Below, piece after piece: positions 8,269-16,257 of a DNA stretch of 64,000 nucleotides. Both the position numbers and the translations under genes were made by a program. Origin of the DNA: Azospirillum tabaci. Lineage in GTDB: Bacteria > Pseudomonadota > Alphaproteobacteria > Azospirillales > Azospirillaceae. The first letter of the stretch is position 1, and the number at the start of each line of letters is the position of its first letter. The notes below the pieces were generated by a model. The model did no database searches. It saw nothing but the letters and a program-made list of their open reading frames with translations, and was not told the origin of the DNA. The stretch is taken from positions 1 through 64,000 of the forward strand of contig NZ_JACCJY010000002.1 of the NCBI RefSeq assembly GCF_014596085.1, in the 5' to 3' direction.

Positions 8269-8946
8269 ATGCGAACCCGGTTCCTGCTCACCGGATTGGC
8301 CGTGCTGCTGGGCGCGTTCCTGTCGTGCCCTGCCCAAGGAAAGGAGCGGCGACCAGCGGAGCGGGTTCTGACCGACCCGGTCAGCGGCTGCCGCGTCCGC
8401 GACCATGACCTGAGCCTGCGGAGGACCGTCCGATGGAACGGTTCCTGCCGCAACGGCTTCGCTCACGGTGCCGGTGTTCTTGAAGCGTTCGATGGTTCGG
8501 AACCGGCGGACTGGACTGAGGCGGTCTTTGTCGATGGCCGAGCCGAAGGGCCTGGACGCAGCGGGCGCGAGGACGGGACGATCTTCCAGGGCCGCTTCCG
8601 GCGCGGCCTCGCCACCGGCCCGGGGACGCTGACGCTGCCGGACGGTCACCGCTACGTCGGCGCATTCGCTTCCGGGCGCCCGACCGGGCAGGGGGAGTTC
8701 GTCGCCTCCATGGGGTTGCGCTACCGTGCGCGGGTCGACCGGGACGGGCGGGTGTGGCCCGGCGCGCTTCTCGGCGCGAAGGCTGCCGAGCCCATCCAGG
8801 CGGCCGAGCGGCCGGATAGGAAAGGTCCGGCGGCGCCGGGAAGCCTGGAGGAGTGGCTGCGCACGCCGCCGTGGGATTACCATGCTCCGGTTGGGAGCAA
8901 TCCAGGCCGGCCCAATCGGGACCGGCCCAATCGGGACCGACGTTGA
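8269..8946 (+). CDS. Secreted MORN-repeat protein
   Basis: A 225-residue protein with an N-terminal signal peptide (hydrophobic core LLTGLAVLLGAFLS, then CPAQG). MORN-type motifs follow in the middle (GTIFQGRFRRGLATGPG and HRYVGAFASGRPTGQGEF). The cysteine after LGAFLS could make it a lipoprotein. MORN motifs often mediate membrane or protein contacts, but no specific role can be assigned. The C-terminus is a short tandem repeat (PNRDRPNRDRR) created by a 15-bp DNA duplication, so the tail probably varies between strains. Confidence 0.72.
   Translation: MRTRFLLTGLAVLLGAFLSCPAQGKERRPAERVLTDPVSGCRVRDHDLSLRRTVRWNGSCRNGFAHGAGVLEAFDGSEPADWTEAVFVDGRAEGPGRSGREDGTIFQGRFRRGLATGPGTLTLPDGHRYVGAFASGRPTGQGEFVASMGLRYRARVDRDGRVWPGALLGAKAAEPIQAAERPDRKGPAAPGSLEEWLRTPPWDYHAPVGSNPGRPNRDRPNRDRR
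8907..8940 (+). repeat. 15-bp tandem repeat, two full copies
   Basis: CCGGCCCAATCGGGA occurs at 8907-8921 and again at 8922-8936, followed by the first bases of a third copy. It encodes the RPNRD repeats at the end of the MORN-repeat protein. The period is a multiple of three, so copy-number change would keep the reading frame. Confidence 0.9.
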
Positions 8947-9020
8947 CCTGCTCTGCACAGGCGGCGTTTGCCAGACGCGCCGCACCGTGGTGACATCGTG
9001 GCCCCCTTCGGAAGACGGCG

Positions 9021-9656
9021 ATGACCTGGCAGACCCTCGGATTCTTCTTCGCGACGGCCTTCGTGCTGTCGATGACCCCCGGCCCCAACATGCTGCTGGC
9101 GATGAGCCTCGGCCTGCGCTACGGCGTCCGCCGCGCGGCCTGGGGCGGACTCGGCATGTGCGTGGCGCTGACGACGATGGCCACCCTGTCGGTGCTGGGC
9201 CTCGGCGCCCTGCTGGCGGCGTCGGAGCCGGCTTTCCAGGCGGTGAAGTGGGCGGGCGTGGCCTATCTGACCTGGCTCGGCATCGCCGCGTGGCGGGCGC
9301 CCGTGCCGGACGGCTCGCCGCGCGTCAACGGCGCCGCGGCGGCGGAGGAAGCCCCGGCCCATCGCCTGTTCCTGCGCGGGCTTCTGGTCGCCTTCAGCAA
9401 CCCGAAGGCGCTGGTTTTCATGGCCGCCCTGTTTCCGCAGTTCATCGACCCGGCGGCCCCGCTGATGCCGCAACTGGTGGCGCTGGTGGCGATCATGGTG
9501 GTGATCGAGTTCGGCTGGATCATGGCCTATGCCACCGGCGGCAACAGCATCGGCGCCCGCCTGACCAGCGGGTCCGCCGCCCGCACCCTCAACCGTCTGA
9601 CCGGCGGCCTGATGATCGGCGCCGGCGGGCTTCTGGCGCTCGCCCGCCGGCTGTGA
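9021..9656 (+). CDS. LysE/RhtB-family amino-acid exporter
   Basis: A 211-residue inner-membrane protein with about six hydrophobic segments. It has the LysE-family N-terminal pattern TPGPNMLLAMSLGLRYG, and the second conserved region FSNPKALVFMAALFPQF sits near the middle. Members export lysine, homoserine, threonine or related compounds by proton exchange; the substrate cannot be read from sequence. ATG 9021 follows GGAAG. It converges on a minus-strand hydrolase gene 13 bp away. Confidence 0.88.
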   Translation: MTWQTLGFFFATAFVLSMTPGPNMLLAMSLGLRYGVRRAAWGGLGMCVALTTMATLSVLGLGALLAASEPAFQAVKWAGVAYLTWLGIAAWRAPVPDGSPRVNGAAAAEEAPAHRLFLRGLLVAFSNPKALVFMAALFPQFIDPAAPLMPQLVALVAIMVVIEFGWIMAYATGGNSIGARLTSGSAARTLNRLTGGLMIGAGGLLALARRL

Positions 9657-9669
9657 TCGGGCGCGGCGT

Positions 9670-10824
9670 TCAATCCATCCGGCGGAGGGTCGTTTCCAGA
9701 CGGCCCTTGCCGGAGCGGTCCAGCCACGTGGCGGACAGGCGCCCGTCCGTCCGGACGCTGTAACGCAGCACGTTGCGTCCCTTCTCGTCGAACACCAGCT
9801 CGTCGTTCTCGATGCGGCCCTTGCGCTGCGCGCGCTCCATCGGCTGGTCGGCTTCCATGCCCGGTCCCAGCACATAGTCGGCATAGACGGCGTCGCCTTC
9901 GACGCGATCCACCGCCAGCGCAATCTCCCGCCCGTTGATGTAGGCGCCGTACCAGACGCCGAGGAAGGAGCGGGCGCCCGTTCCCGCCGGGGAGGAGGTG
10001 CCGCTGCCGGTGCGCGGCTCCGGGGCCGCTGCCCGCATCAGCTCGGCGCTCGGCGTGCGGCCCCAGGATTCGTCGCAGGACGGGTCGCCCCGGCGCGGCG
10101 GCGCTTCGGCGAACCGCAGGATGCAGGAGCCGAAGCGCCGAACGAACATGCCGGTCGTCGCCGCGCCGTGGCCGGTCAGCAGGGCCGGCTGATCCACCAC
10201 GATGTGGTCCAACCCGCGCGAGGACAGGATGCTGCGCGCCGACTCCCCGCGTCCGCCGGGGTCGAAATCATCGCCGTGGAAGAAGAACAGCATCACGCGC
10301 GCGCTGTGGATGCCGCGCAGGATCGGCCAGAGCTGCGCCGCGTTGTCGCGGAAGCTGTCATAGGAGTCGGAGAAGTTGCCGAAGGCGGCGGGGGCGGTGC
10401 CGACGACGGCGTCGACGCGCTCGCTCTGCCCGGCGGCCATCAGCGAGATGAAGGCGCCGAAGGACTGGCCGGTCAGCACAACCTTGCGGTAGCCGCGGTC
10501 CTTCAACTGGTCGGCATAGCCCGCCAGAGCGCGGGAACTGTTCGGCAGCGTGTCGCTGACCCGCATGCGGTCCAGCCGGAACACGTCCCACCCCGCGTCC
10601 TTCATGGTTTTCATATAGAGCGGAGTGGGGGCGTTCGAATCCTCCACGTCCACCGACCGGCCATGGCTCCACACCACCGCGCCTCGGGCCGTCGTCGGGC
10701 CGAGCAGGGTGCCGTCGCCATAGGCCGGGTTCAGGTGAATCTGGGCCGCCGCCGTCTGCGCCGTGCCGAGCATCGCCAACGCCACCACCAATCCGAGCAG
10801 CGCCTGTCCGACTGTCCGCCTCAT
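9670..10824 (-). CDS. Secreted alpha/beta-hydrolase with C-terminal beta-rich domain
   Basis: A 384-residue exported protein. A signal peptide (about residues 1-27, ending TAAAQ) precedes an alpha/beta-hydrolase-like domain with the nucleophile elbow GQSFG (S121) and an aspartate-bearing loop FFHGDDFD. Its candidate catalytic histidine is in LLTGHGAATT. After a Ser/Gly/Thr-rich linker comes a separate domain of about 90 residues beginning GVWYGAYINGREI, rich in beta-strand pattern. The substrate is unknown. The two-domain arrangement is the odd feature. It stands alone between LysE and an unrelated gene. Confidence 0.72.
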   Translation of the reverse strand: MRRTVGQALLGLVVALAMLGTAQTAAAQIHLNPAYGDGTLLGPTTARGAVVWSHGRSVDVEDSNAPTPLYMKTMKDAGWDVFRLDRMRVSDTLPNSSRALAGYADQLKDRGYRKVVLTGQSFGAFISLMAAGQSERVDAVVGTAPAAFGNFSDSYDSFRDNAAQLWPILRGIHSARVMLFFFHGDDFDPGGRGESARSILSSRGLDHIVVDQPALLTGHGAATTGMFVRRFGSCILRFAEAPPRRGDPSCDESWGRTPSAELMRAAAPEPRTGSGTSSPAGTGARSFLGVWYGAYINGREIALAVDRVEGDAVYADYVLGPGMEADQPMERAQRKGRIENDELVFDEKGRNVLRYSVRTDGRLSATWLDRSGKGRLETTLRRMD

Positions 10825-11046
10825 CCTTCCACGCTCCTGTCTGCGGGCGTGGAAAGGGTCCCGGAATATGGTTAACCCGACCTTTCCATCATGACGGGCC
10901 GGCTGTTGTCACGGTGCTTTGTCACAGCCTCCTGCGGTGGGCTTGCCCTGCGTCAGACGGTCCACGGGATGCAAATGCGAATGACTCGCAAATCTGGCCC
11001 GGATCGGTTAAGGTTGGCTCCGTCACTATAGTCGGGAGGGGTCAGC

Positions 11047-11517
11047 ATGTGCGATTCGGTGGGCGAGGGGCGGCTGTCCCCTTGGACGGTGTCCGATCTG
11101 ACAACGGCGGAGCGCGCGCTTCTGACCGGCTTCCGGCAGTGGTTCCGTCACGGCACCGCCGGCGCGATGGCCGCCATGCGGGCCAGCTTCGGCGTGGCCG
11201 GCGTGCCCTCGTCGGCTCTGTTGCCGCTGTTCGCCCTTTTGGGAAGCTTCGCCGTGACCAACGCCGGCCGGCCGGCCTTCCGCTGCCCGTCCTGCTCGCG
11301 GGTCGGTATGGACGAGATGGCGGTGCTGGACGCGCTGGCCGCCATGCAGGCCGGGGAGGGTGACGTGACGACCCAGGTGTTCGACCGCTGGCTTCCCCTG
11401 GTCGCCCTGACCATGGCCACCGATTCCGCAAGGGAGTTGGCGGATATTCTGGACGGCGCGCGCATCCGTCTGCCGCGGCGCCGTCCGGCTCGGCTCATAG
11501 CGCTGGCGGCGGAATGA
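11047..11517 (+). CDS. Conserved hypothetical protein, 156 aa
   Basis: Not recognised. It is a soluble-looking protein with a hydrophobic middle (SSALLPLFALLGSFAV) and a CPSC pair around residue 80, embedded in FRCPSCSRVGMDE, which could be a redox or metal site. The C-terminus is basic (RLPRRRPARL). The ATG has a strong GGGAGGGG upstream. A TATAGT hexamer at 11027-11032 could be a -10 element giving a very short leader. The 3' end overlaps the convergent acetyltransferase gene by 23 bp. Confidence 0.6.
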   Translation: MCDSVGEGRLSPWTVSDLTTAERALLTGFRQWFRHGTAGAMAAMRASFGVAGVPSSALLPLFALLGSFAVTNAGRPAFRCPSCSRVGMDEMAVLDALAAMQAGEGDVTTQVFDRWLPLVALTMATDSARELADILDGARIRLPRRRPARLIALAAE

Positions 11518-12070
11518 CCGGCGCGAAGCCGGCCCCGGTCTGCCACGCTGCCTGCCTGAACAGGGGCTTGCGCATAATCCATTGATCGATGGGCACCTGG
11601 ACCAGTTCGCCGGCCGGGGTGCGGTAGGAATAGCGTCCCCGTTCGGTCCCGCGCAACTCGTAGCCCAGCCGTTCATAGAAGGCGAGAACCCCGGCGTTGT
11701 CACGGTCCACGCCCAGTTCCGATTCCGAATAGCCGTGGTCGAGCGCGGTGCCCTCGGCGGCGGCCATCAGCCGCGTGGCGATGCCCCGGTTGCGGAAGGG
11801 CTGGAACACGCGCAGCGCCCACAGGGTGGCGCGGCGCAGATGCCGTTTGCGCTGGAAGTCGATGCAGATCTGGCCGGCGGGAAAGCCGTTGACCTCCGCC
11901 ACCAGAAGGGCGCCGCTTCCGCGTTCCTGGGCACGGAAGGCCGTGGCAAGGATCTCCCGATGCGGCGTGTGCAGCCCGAACCATTCGAGATCCGGCAGAT
12001 CGGTCCGGCAGGCCGGACGAATTGTGACGGGCAGGCTGATGACATCCTGCGACGCGGTGGCGGCGTCCAT
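11495..12070 (-). CDS. GNAT-family N-acetyltransferase
   Basis: A 191-residue acetyl-CoA-dependent transferase. The CoA-binding motif A is RNRGIATRLM and motif B is NAGVLAFYERLGYEL. The start is the ATG at 12070, preceded immediately by GGAGGAGGA; an upstream in-frame TTG at 12088 is unlikely. Substrate unknown. The C-terminal 30 residues extend past the core fold. It converges on and overlaps the 156-aa hypothetical gene by 23 bp. Confidence 0.85.
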   Translation of the reverse strand: MDAATASQDVISLPVTIRPACRTDLPDLEWFGLHTPHREILATAFRAQERGSGALLVAEVNGFPAGQICIDFQRKRHLRRATLWALRVFQPFRNRGIATRLMAAAEGTALDHGYSESELGVDRDNAGVLAFYERLGYELRGTERGRYSYRTPAGELVQVPIDQWIMRKPLFRQAAWQTGAGFAPVIPPPAL

Positions 12071-12387
12071 TCCTCCTCCGGGCTTCAAACCATCTGATGA
12101 AATGAACGGACCGACGCTGGCGGCGTTCCTTGCGCCCGATGAAAGTCTTGCCGGGTAAAGCCTGTCGGCGAGCCGCAGTTCAAAGAGAGATGTTTAGAAA
12201 AATTTTCCAAAAAGGTGAATTTTCTACGCGCGCTTAACAACTCCCAGGATATGACGATCAGCCTTGTTGACGAATTACGATGGTTGTTGATAACCCTTTA
12301 AACGAATTGGAGTGAAGAGGCGGCCGTTCTGTGCTTGAGGCGCGATCCTCATGCCGAAACGTGCTGGCTGACAGGGAGGACCGTGCG
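12071..12387. other. AT-rich intergenic region
   Basis: A 317-bp stretch with no gene. Its middle is markedly AT-rich compared with the surrounding sequence. It contains a 7-bp inverted repeat TAGAAAA / TTTTCTA (12195-12201 and 12220-12226). It probably carries the promoters of the minus-strand acetyltransferase and of the small plus-strand gene at 12388. No riboswitch or RNA family was recognised. Confidence 0.5.
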
Positions 12388-12558
12388 ATGATCAAGATTG
12401 TCAACCTGGGGCGCACCGGCCTTTTCGTGGCGATGCAGAACGGTGCTTTGACCACCATCAACGGCCGCAGCCATTGGCGCTCGCTCGACGATATCCGTTC
12501 GGCCGCCAAAGCGGCGAAGATCAAGGTCAGCGATACGGTTCTTCGCACCGTTCCCTGA
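12388..12558 (+). CDS. Small hypothetical protein, 56 aa
   Basis: A short reading frame starting at ATG 12388 behind a strong GGGAGG. The product begins MIKIVNLGRTGLFVAM and looks like a compact alpha/beta fold with a basic C-terminal helix (SLDDIRSAAKAAKIKVSD). Longer starts upstream lack a ribosome-binding site. No family recognised. It is isolated, with its own AT-rich upstream region and a hairpin at 12609-12638 after it. Confidence 0.6.
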   Translation: MIKIVNLGRTGLFVAMQNGALTTINGRSHWRSLDDIRSAAKAAKIKVSDTVLRTVP

Positions 12559-12608
12559 CGGCAACGCCTGCGCCCTCCGTCCACCACAGCGGGCTGGTCA
12601 ATCCTATG

Positions 12609-12638
12609 AGCCGGCGGCACCGTCTCGGGCCGCCGGCT
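12609..12638. terminator. Strong GC hairpin between convergent genes
   Basis: A perfect 10-bp stem (AGCCGGCGGC / GCCGCCGGCT) with a 10-nt loop. It lies between the small plus-strand gene and the 3' end of the minus-strand chemoreceptor. Neither side has a clear T run, so its function as a terminator is inferred from position. Confidence 0.45.
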
Positions 12639-12655
12639 GCAACTCGTTTCGGCGA

Positions 12656-14002
12656 TCAGCCGGCCCGAACCCGCGCCAGGAAACGGTCGACCTCTGCCCG
12701 CAGATTGTTCGATTGAAGGGACAGCTCGGTCGTTGCAGACAGGACGCTGCGCGCTTCCGAGCCCGTGTCCGATGCCGAAGAATTGACGCGCACGATGGTC
12801 TCGCTGACCTCGCGGGTGCCGATCGACGCCTGCTGGACGTTGCGAGCGATCTCGGTGGTGGCCGCACCCTGCTCCTCCATGGCCGAGGCGATGGAGGTCG
12901 AAATGTCGTTGATCCGCGCGATGGTTTCGGAAATCGAGCGGATGGCGAGCACCGCATCCTGCGTGGCTCCCTGAACCGCGCCGATCTGGGAGTTGATCTC
13001 CTCCGTCGCCTTGGCGGTCTGGTTGGCGAGGCTCTTGACCTCGCTCGCCACGACGGCGAAGCCCTTGCCGGCCTCGCCGGCGCGGGCCGCCTCGATGGTC
13101 GCGTTCAACGCCAGCAGGTTGGTTTGGCTGGCGATGTCGTGGATCAGCTTCACCACTTGGCCGATGCGGCTGGCGGCGTCGGCCAGCCCCTGTACGGTGG
13201 TGTTGGTGCGCTCCGCCTGTGACATGGCCTCGCCGGCGATGGACGCCGATTGGGTCACCTGATGGCTGATCTCGCTGATGGAGGCGGTCAGTTCCTCCGC
13301 CGCCGCGGCGACCGTCTGGATGTTGACGGAGGCTTCCTCCGCCGCCGCCGCGACCTGGGTGGATTGCGCGCTGGTTTCCTCGGCGGTGCGGCTCATGTTC
13401 TGGGCGGTGCCTTGGAGTTGATGCGCGGCCGAGGCCACGGCCTGCACCACGCTCTTCACTTCACGTTCGAACGAATCGGCGGTGGTTCCCAACTCGCGCG
13501 AGATGATCGCGGCGGTGTTCAGGTCGACGTAGACGGAGGTCGCCAGATCCATGTCCAGGAAGACGGCCTTGTTGATCGCCTGCATCAGCTGGGCGAGCTT
13601 CTCCGGCTTCTTGCGGTAGACTTGATAGGCGAGGTCGATCAGCTTGTTCAGCGTGAAGCAATAGGCACCCGTGTACCAGCGCGGTTCCAGACCGATGCGC
13701 TGGTGGGCCTGCCCGATCTTCAGCACCTGCACCATGTAGGCGTCGTCGAAGGTGCCGGTGAAAACGTTCTTCAGCCAATGCTGCTTCTGCATGTCGCGCG
13801 CCCGGCTGACCACCGTAGGATTGGCGAGCAGCGTCGCGACCTGCGGAACCGAGCGCAGATAGCCGTAGAAATCCTCAAGGATCTGATCGATGCGCTGAGC
13901 GAGATAAGGTTGGAATTCCCGAAGGACAGCCTTCGTGGGTTCGTCGATTCGCAAGAAGGAGATTCGGTCGAGAATGGATTGCGTCTGGGTAGAATGCGAC
14001 AT
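12656..14002 (-). CDS. Globin-coupled methyl-accepting chemotaxis protein (soluble)
   Basis: A 448-residue cytoplasmic chemoreceptor without transmembrane segments. Residues 1-170 form a globin-coupled sensor domain: the stretch [19 protein letters not shown] places a histidine (H100) at the proximal heme-ligand position of HemAT-type sensors. A helical linker leads to the MCP signalling domain, whose tip contains [20 protein letters not shown] and [16 protein letters not shown], the CheA/CheW-binding hairpin. Oxygen or gas sensing for aerotaxis is likely from family knowledge. No che genes are nearby. Start ATG 14002; the upstream region is AT-rich. Confidence 0.9.
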   Translation of the reverse strand: MSHSTQTQSILDRISFLRIDEPTKAVLREFQPYLAQRIDQILEDFYGYLRSVPQVATLLANPTVVSRARDMQKQHWLKNVFTGTFDDAYMVQVLKIGQAHQRIGLEPRWYTGAYCFTLNKLIDLAYQVYRKKPEKLAQLMQAINKAVFLDMDLATSVYVDLNTAAIISRELGTTADSFEREVKSVVQAVASAAHQLQGTAQNMSRTAEETSAQSTQVAAAAEEASVNIQTVAAAAEELTASISEISHQVTQSASIAGEAMSQAERTNTTVQGLADAASRIGQVVKLIHDIASQTNLLALNATIEAARAGEAGKGFAVVASEVKSLANQTAKATEEINSQIGAVQGATQDAVLAIRSISETIARINDISTSIASAMEEQGAATTEIARNVQQASIGTREVSETIVRVNSSASDTGSEARSVLSATTELSLQSNNLRAEVDRFLARVRAG

Positions 14003-14157
14003 GGATCGACTTCCCCACGAAAATAGGACCGCATCAGATTAGCGCAATTTGTTTTTAATGCAAAGTAACTAACCTGCGGGCGGCACTATGGAGGGTTACG
14101 GTCGGTGTGAAAACCGGCAGCGTTGTCGCAGGTCGGCAAATCATTAAGCGCATATAA

Positions 14158-14195
14158 AAATAGAAAACCGGCGGAGCCGCTTGGCATCCGCCGGT
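14158..14195 (-). terminator. Rho-independent terminator of rpoH
   Basis: On the minus strand, a 9-bp stem ACCGGCGGA / TCCGCCGGT (14195-14187 and 14175-14167) is followed by TTTCTATTTTTA. It lies 40 bp after the rpoH stop codon. Confidence 0.82.
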
Positions 14196-14233
14196 ATGTT
14201 GTGAGCCGTCGTGGAAATGTCTGCTTGTCTACA

Positions 14234-15124
14234 TCAGGCGGCCATGTGGGCCGGCGCGCGACGCAGAGCCTGGGCGGCGCTCAGGACGGCCTTCTGGAGC
14301 TTCTCGAAGGCCCGCACCTCGATCTGGCGCACCCGCTCTCGCGACACGCAGAACTGCTGGCTCAACGATTCCAGGGTGGACGGATCGTCCTTCAGGCGGC
14401 GCTCGAACAGGATGCGGCGTTCACGATCGTCCAGACGCTCCAGGGCCTGTCCAACCAGCCGGCGGCGAAGCGCCAACTCGTCGGCGTCGGCGATCACGCT
14501 TTCCTGCGTCGGGCGGTCGTCGGCCAGAAGCTCCAGCCAGTTGGTTTCGCCGTCACTGGACAGAGCGGCGTCGAGCGAGCTGTCGTTGGACGAGAGCCGT
14601 CGGTTCATCTCGATCACCTCCTGCTCCGGCACATCCAGCTCGGTCGCAATGGCGGTGACGGTGGAGGGCGACAGGTCGCCCTGCTCCAGCTCCTGCATCT
14701 GGCTTTTCAGGCGGCGCAGGTTGAAGAACAGCTTCTTCTGGGCGGCGGTCGTGCCCATCTTCACCAGCGACCAGCTGTGCAGGATGTATTCCTGGATGGA
14801 GGCGCGAATCCACCAGGTGGCGTAGGTCGCGAAACGGAAGCCGCGTTCCGGATCGAACTTCTGGGCGGCCTGCATCAGACCCACATTGCCTTCCGCGACG
14901 AGGTCGGGCAGCGGGAGGCCATACCCGCCGAAACCGCGGGCGATCTTGATGACCAACCGCAGATGGCTGCCCACCAGACGTTCCAGCGCATGGCCGTTCC
15001 CGCGGTCGCGCCAAGCGACGGCCAGCTCGCGCTCTTCGTCGGGGGCCAGGATGGGGAACCGCTTCGACTCCTCGACGTAACGGGTCAGGCTGGCGTTTTC
15101 ACCAGTCAGGAGTTTCTTGAGCAC
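14234..15124 (-). CDS. rpoH: RNA polymerase sigma-32 type factor (RpoH)
   Basis: A heat-shock-type sigma factor of 296 residues. Visible parts: the N-terminal ENASLTRYVEE; region 2 with DLVAEGNVGLMQAAQKFDP and FRFATYATWWIRASIQEYI; the RpoH-box region QKKLFFNLRRLK; and region 4 with a C-terminal helix-turn-helix (SRERVRQIEVRAFEKL). The GTG at 15124 has a near-perfect AGAGAGGAGG upstream and gives the family's usual N-terminus; a GTG nine codons earlier would swallow that ribosome-binding site. Azospirillum species are known to carry several RpoH paralogs, so this may control a subset of stress genes. Confidence 0.93.
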   Translation of the reverse strand: MLKKLLTGENASLTRYVEESKRFPILAPDEERELAVAWRDRGNGHALERLVGSHLRLVIKIARGFGGYGLPLPDLVAEGNVGLMQAAQKFDPERGFRFATYATWWIRASIQEYILHSWSLVKMGTTAAQKKLFFNLRRLKSQMQELEQGDLSPSTVTAIATELDVPEQEVIEMNRRLSSNDSSLDAALSSDGETNWLELLADDRPTQESVIADADELALRRRLVGQALERLDDRERRILFERRLKDDPSTLESLSQQFCVSRERVRQIEVRAFEKLQKAVLSAAQALRRAPAHMAA

Positions 15125-15635
15125 ACCGGCCTCCTCTCTCCAACGCTCCACCGTCTCTTGCCGCGGAACCCTTTCGATGGTCGTTCACAGACGCCCACCG
15201 TTCCGGCATTTTTTTTGTGGGGGATTTGCCGAAATTATCCGGGAACACGTCAATCAGACATTGATACTGTGCCGCCACCACCAAGTCGGATCAAGCCTTG
15301 AAACGGCGCTGCAGCAATATTTTTCGGCCTATGTCCGGACTATTCGGTCCTTATGAATGCCGAAAAGATCGGAAGAACTTTTGGAAGATTGGCGAAAAGG
15401 TGACGATATTCGTTTGGAGTTAAGGCAGATACGGTTCTCTCCGCTTGGTCATCACTCAGCCGCATGGATGTGTCTTTTGCATGAGTCATGGCCATACAGG
15501 CTAGTTGATCCGGCTTCTTGGCATACGACGTTCCTCAGGGTGCGGCGGTGAGGCGCGATCCGAGAGCGGCAACGGCTGTGTTCCTCAGGGTTGCGGACAT
15601 GCTATTCCAGGTCCGAACAAGGCGAGAGGCCATCC
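15125..15635. other. Intergenic region between rpoH and an acetyltransferase gene
   Basis: About 510 bp without a convincing gene, with AT-rich parts unlike the flanking coding DNA. It must hold the rpoH promoter on the minus strand and the acetyltransferase promoter on the plus strand. A 12-bp direct repeat, GTTCCTCAGGGT, occurs at 15530 and again at 15580. Short reading frames here lack ribosome-binding sites and family features. Confidence 0.5.
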
Positions 15636-16160
15636 ATGCACATCCGCGACAGCCGGCCGGACGATCTGCGGCGCATCCAGACGATCTACACTCATCATGT
15701 CCTGACCGGCACGGCCAGCTTCGAGGAGGCGCCTCCCGGCCTGGATGAGCTTGCCCGCCGGCGGGACGACGTGCTGGTGCGGGGCATGCCCTATGTCGTT
15801 GCGGAGACGGACGGCCGGGTCATAGGATACGCCTATGCGGGTCCCTACCGGCTGCGCAGCGCCTACCGTTACAGCGTTGAGGATTCGATCTATCTCGACC
15901 CGGAGTGCACAGGCCGCGGCGCCGGCCGGGCATTGCTCGCGGCGCTGATCGACCGCTGCACGGCGGCGGGCTGCCGCCAGATGATCGCGGTGATCGGCGA
16001 CAGCGACAACGCGGCGTCCATTGGTTTGCACCGGAGCCTGGGTTTCGAATCGGCGGGCCTGCTGAGGGCCGTCGGGTTCAAGTTCGGGCGCTGGGTGGAC
16101 AGCGTCCTGATGCAGCGTCCGCTCGGTTATGGGAACGCGACACCGCCTGACGATCGTTGA
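15636..16160 (+). CDS. GNAT acetyltransferase, phosphinothricin/methionine-sulfone type
   Basis: A 174-residue protein of the Pat/MnaT subgroup. The N-terminus reads IRDSRPDDLRRIQTIYTHHV, followed by GTASFEEAPP and GRVIGYAYAGPYRLRSAYR, then motif A (TGRGAGRALLAALIDRC) and the SIGLHRSLGF motif. Members acetylate phosphinothricin, methionine sulfone or related amino acids; the natural substrate here is unknown. ATG 15636 follows GAGAGG. It converges on mucR. Confidence 0.85.
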   Translation: MHIRDSRPDDLRRIQTIYTHHVLTGTASFEEAPPGLDELARRRDDVLVRGMPYVVAETDGRVIGYAYAGPYRLRSAYRYSVEDSIYLDPECTGRGAGRALLAALIDRCTAAGCRQMIAVIGDSDNAASIGLHRSLGFESAGLLRAVGFKFGRWVDSVLMQRPLGYGNATPPDDR

Positions 16161-16197
16161 CGGAGCCGCTTCCCGGCCGTCCAGCGGCAGTGCTGAA

Positions 16198-16227
16198 AGA
16201 AGAAAGGCGCATCCTGAGGATGCGCCT
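16198..16227 (-). terminator. Rho-independent terminator of mucR
   Basis: A perfect 10-bp stem (AGGCGCATCC / GGATGCGCCT, 16205-16214 and 16218-16227) with a 3-nt loop. On the minus strand it is followed by TTTCTTCTTTC. It lies about 30 bp after the mucR stop and may also slow readthrough from the plus strand. Confidence 0.8.
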
Positions 16228-16257
16228 GCTGTTGGGTGCAGGGTGAAGGGCAGGGGG

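Noticed and set aside
15357-15551. A 64-codon frame upstream of the acetyltransferase gene
   Set aside because: No ribosome-binding site, atypical codon use, AT-rich surroundings, and no recognisable feature in the product.
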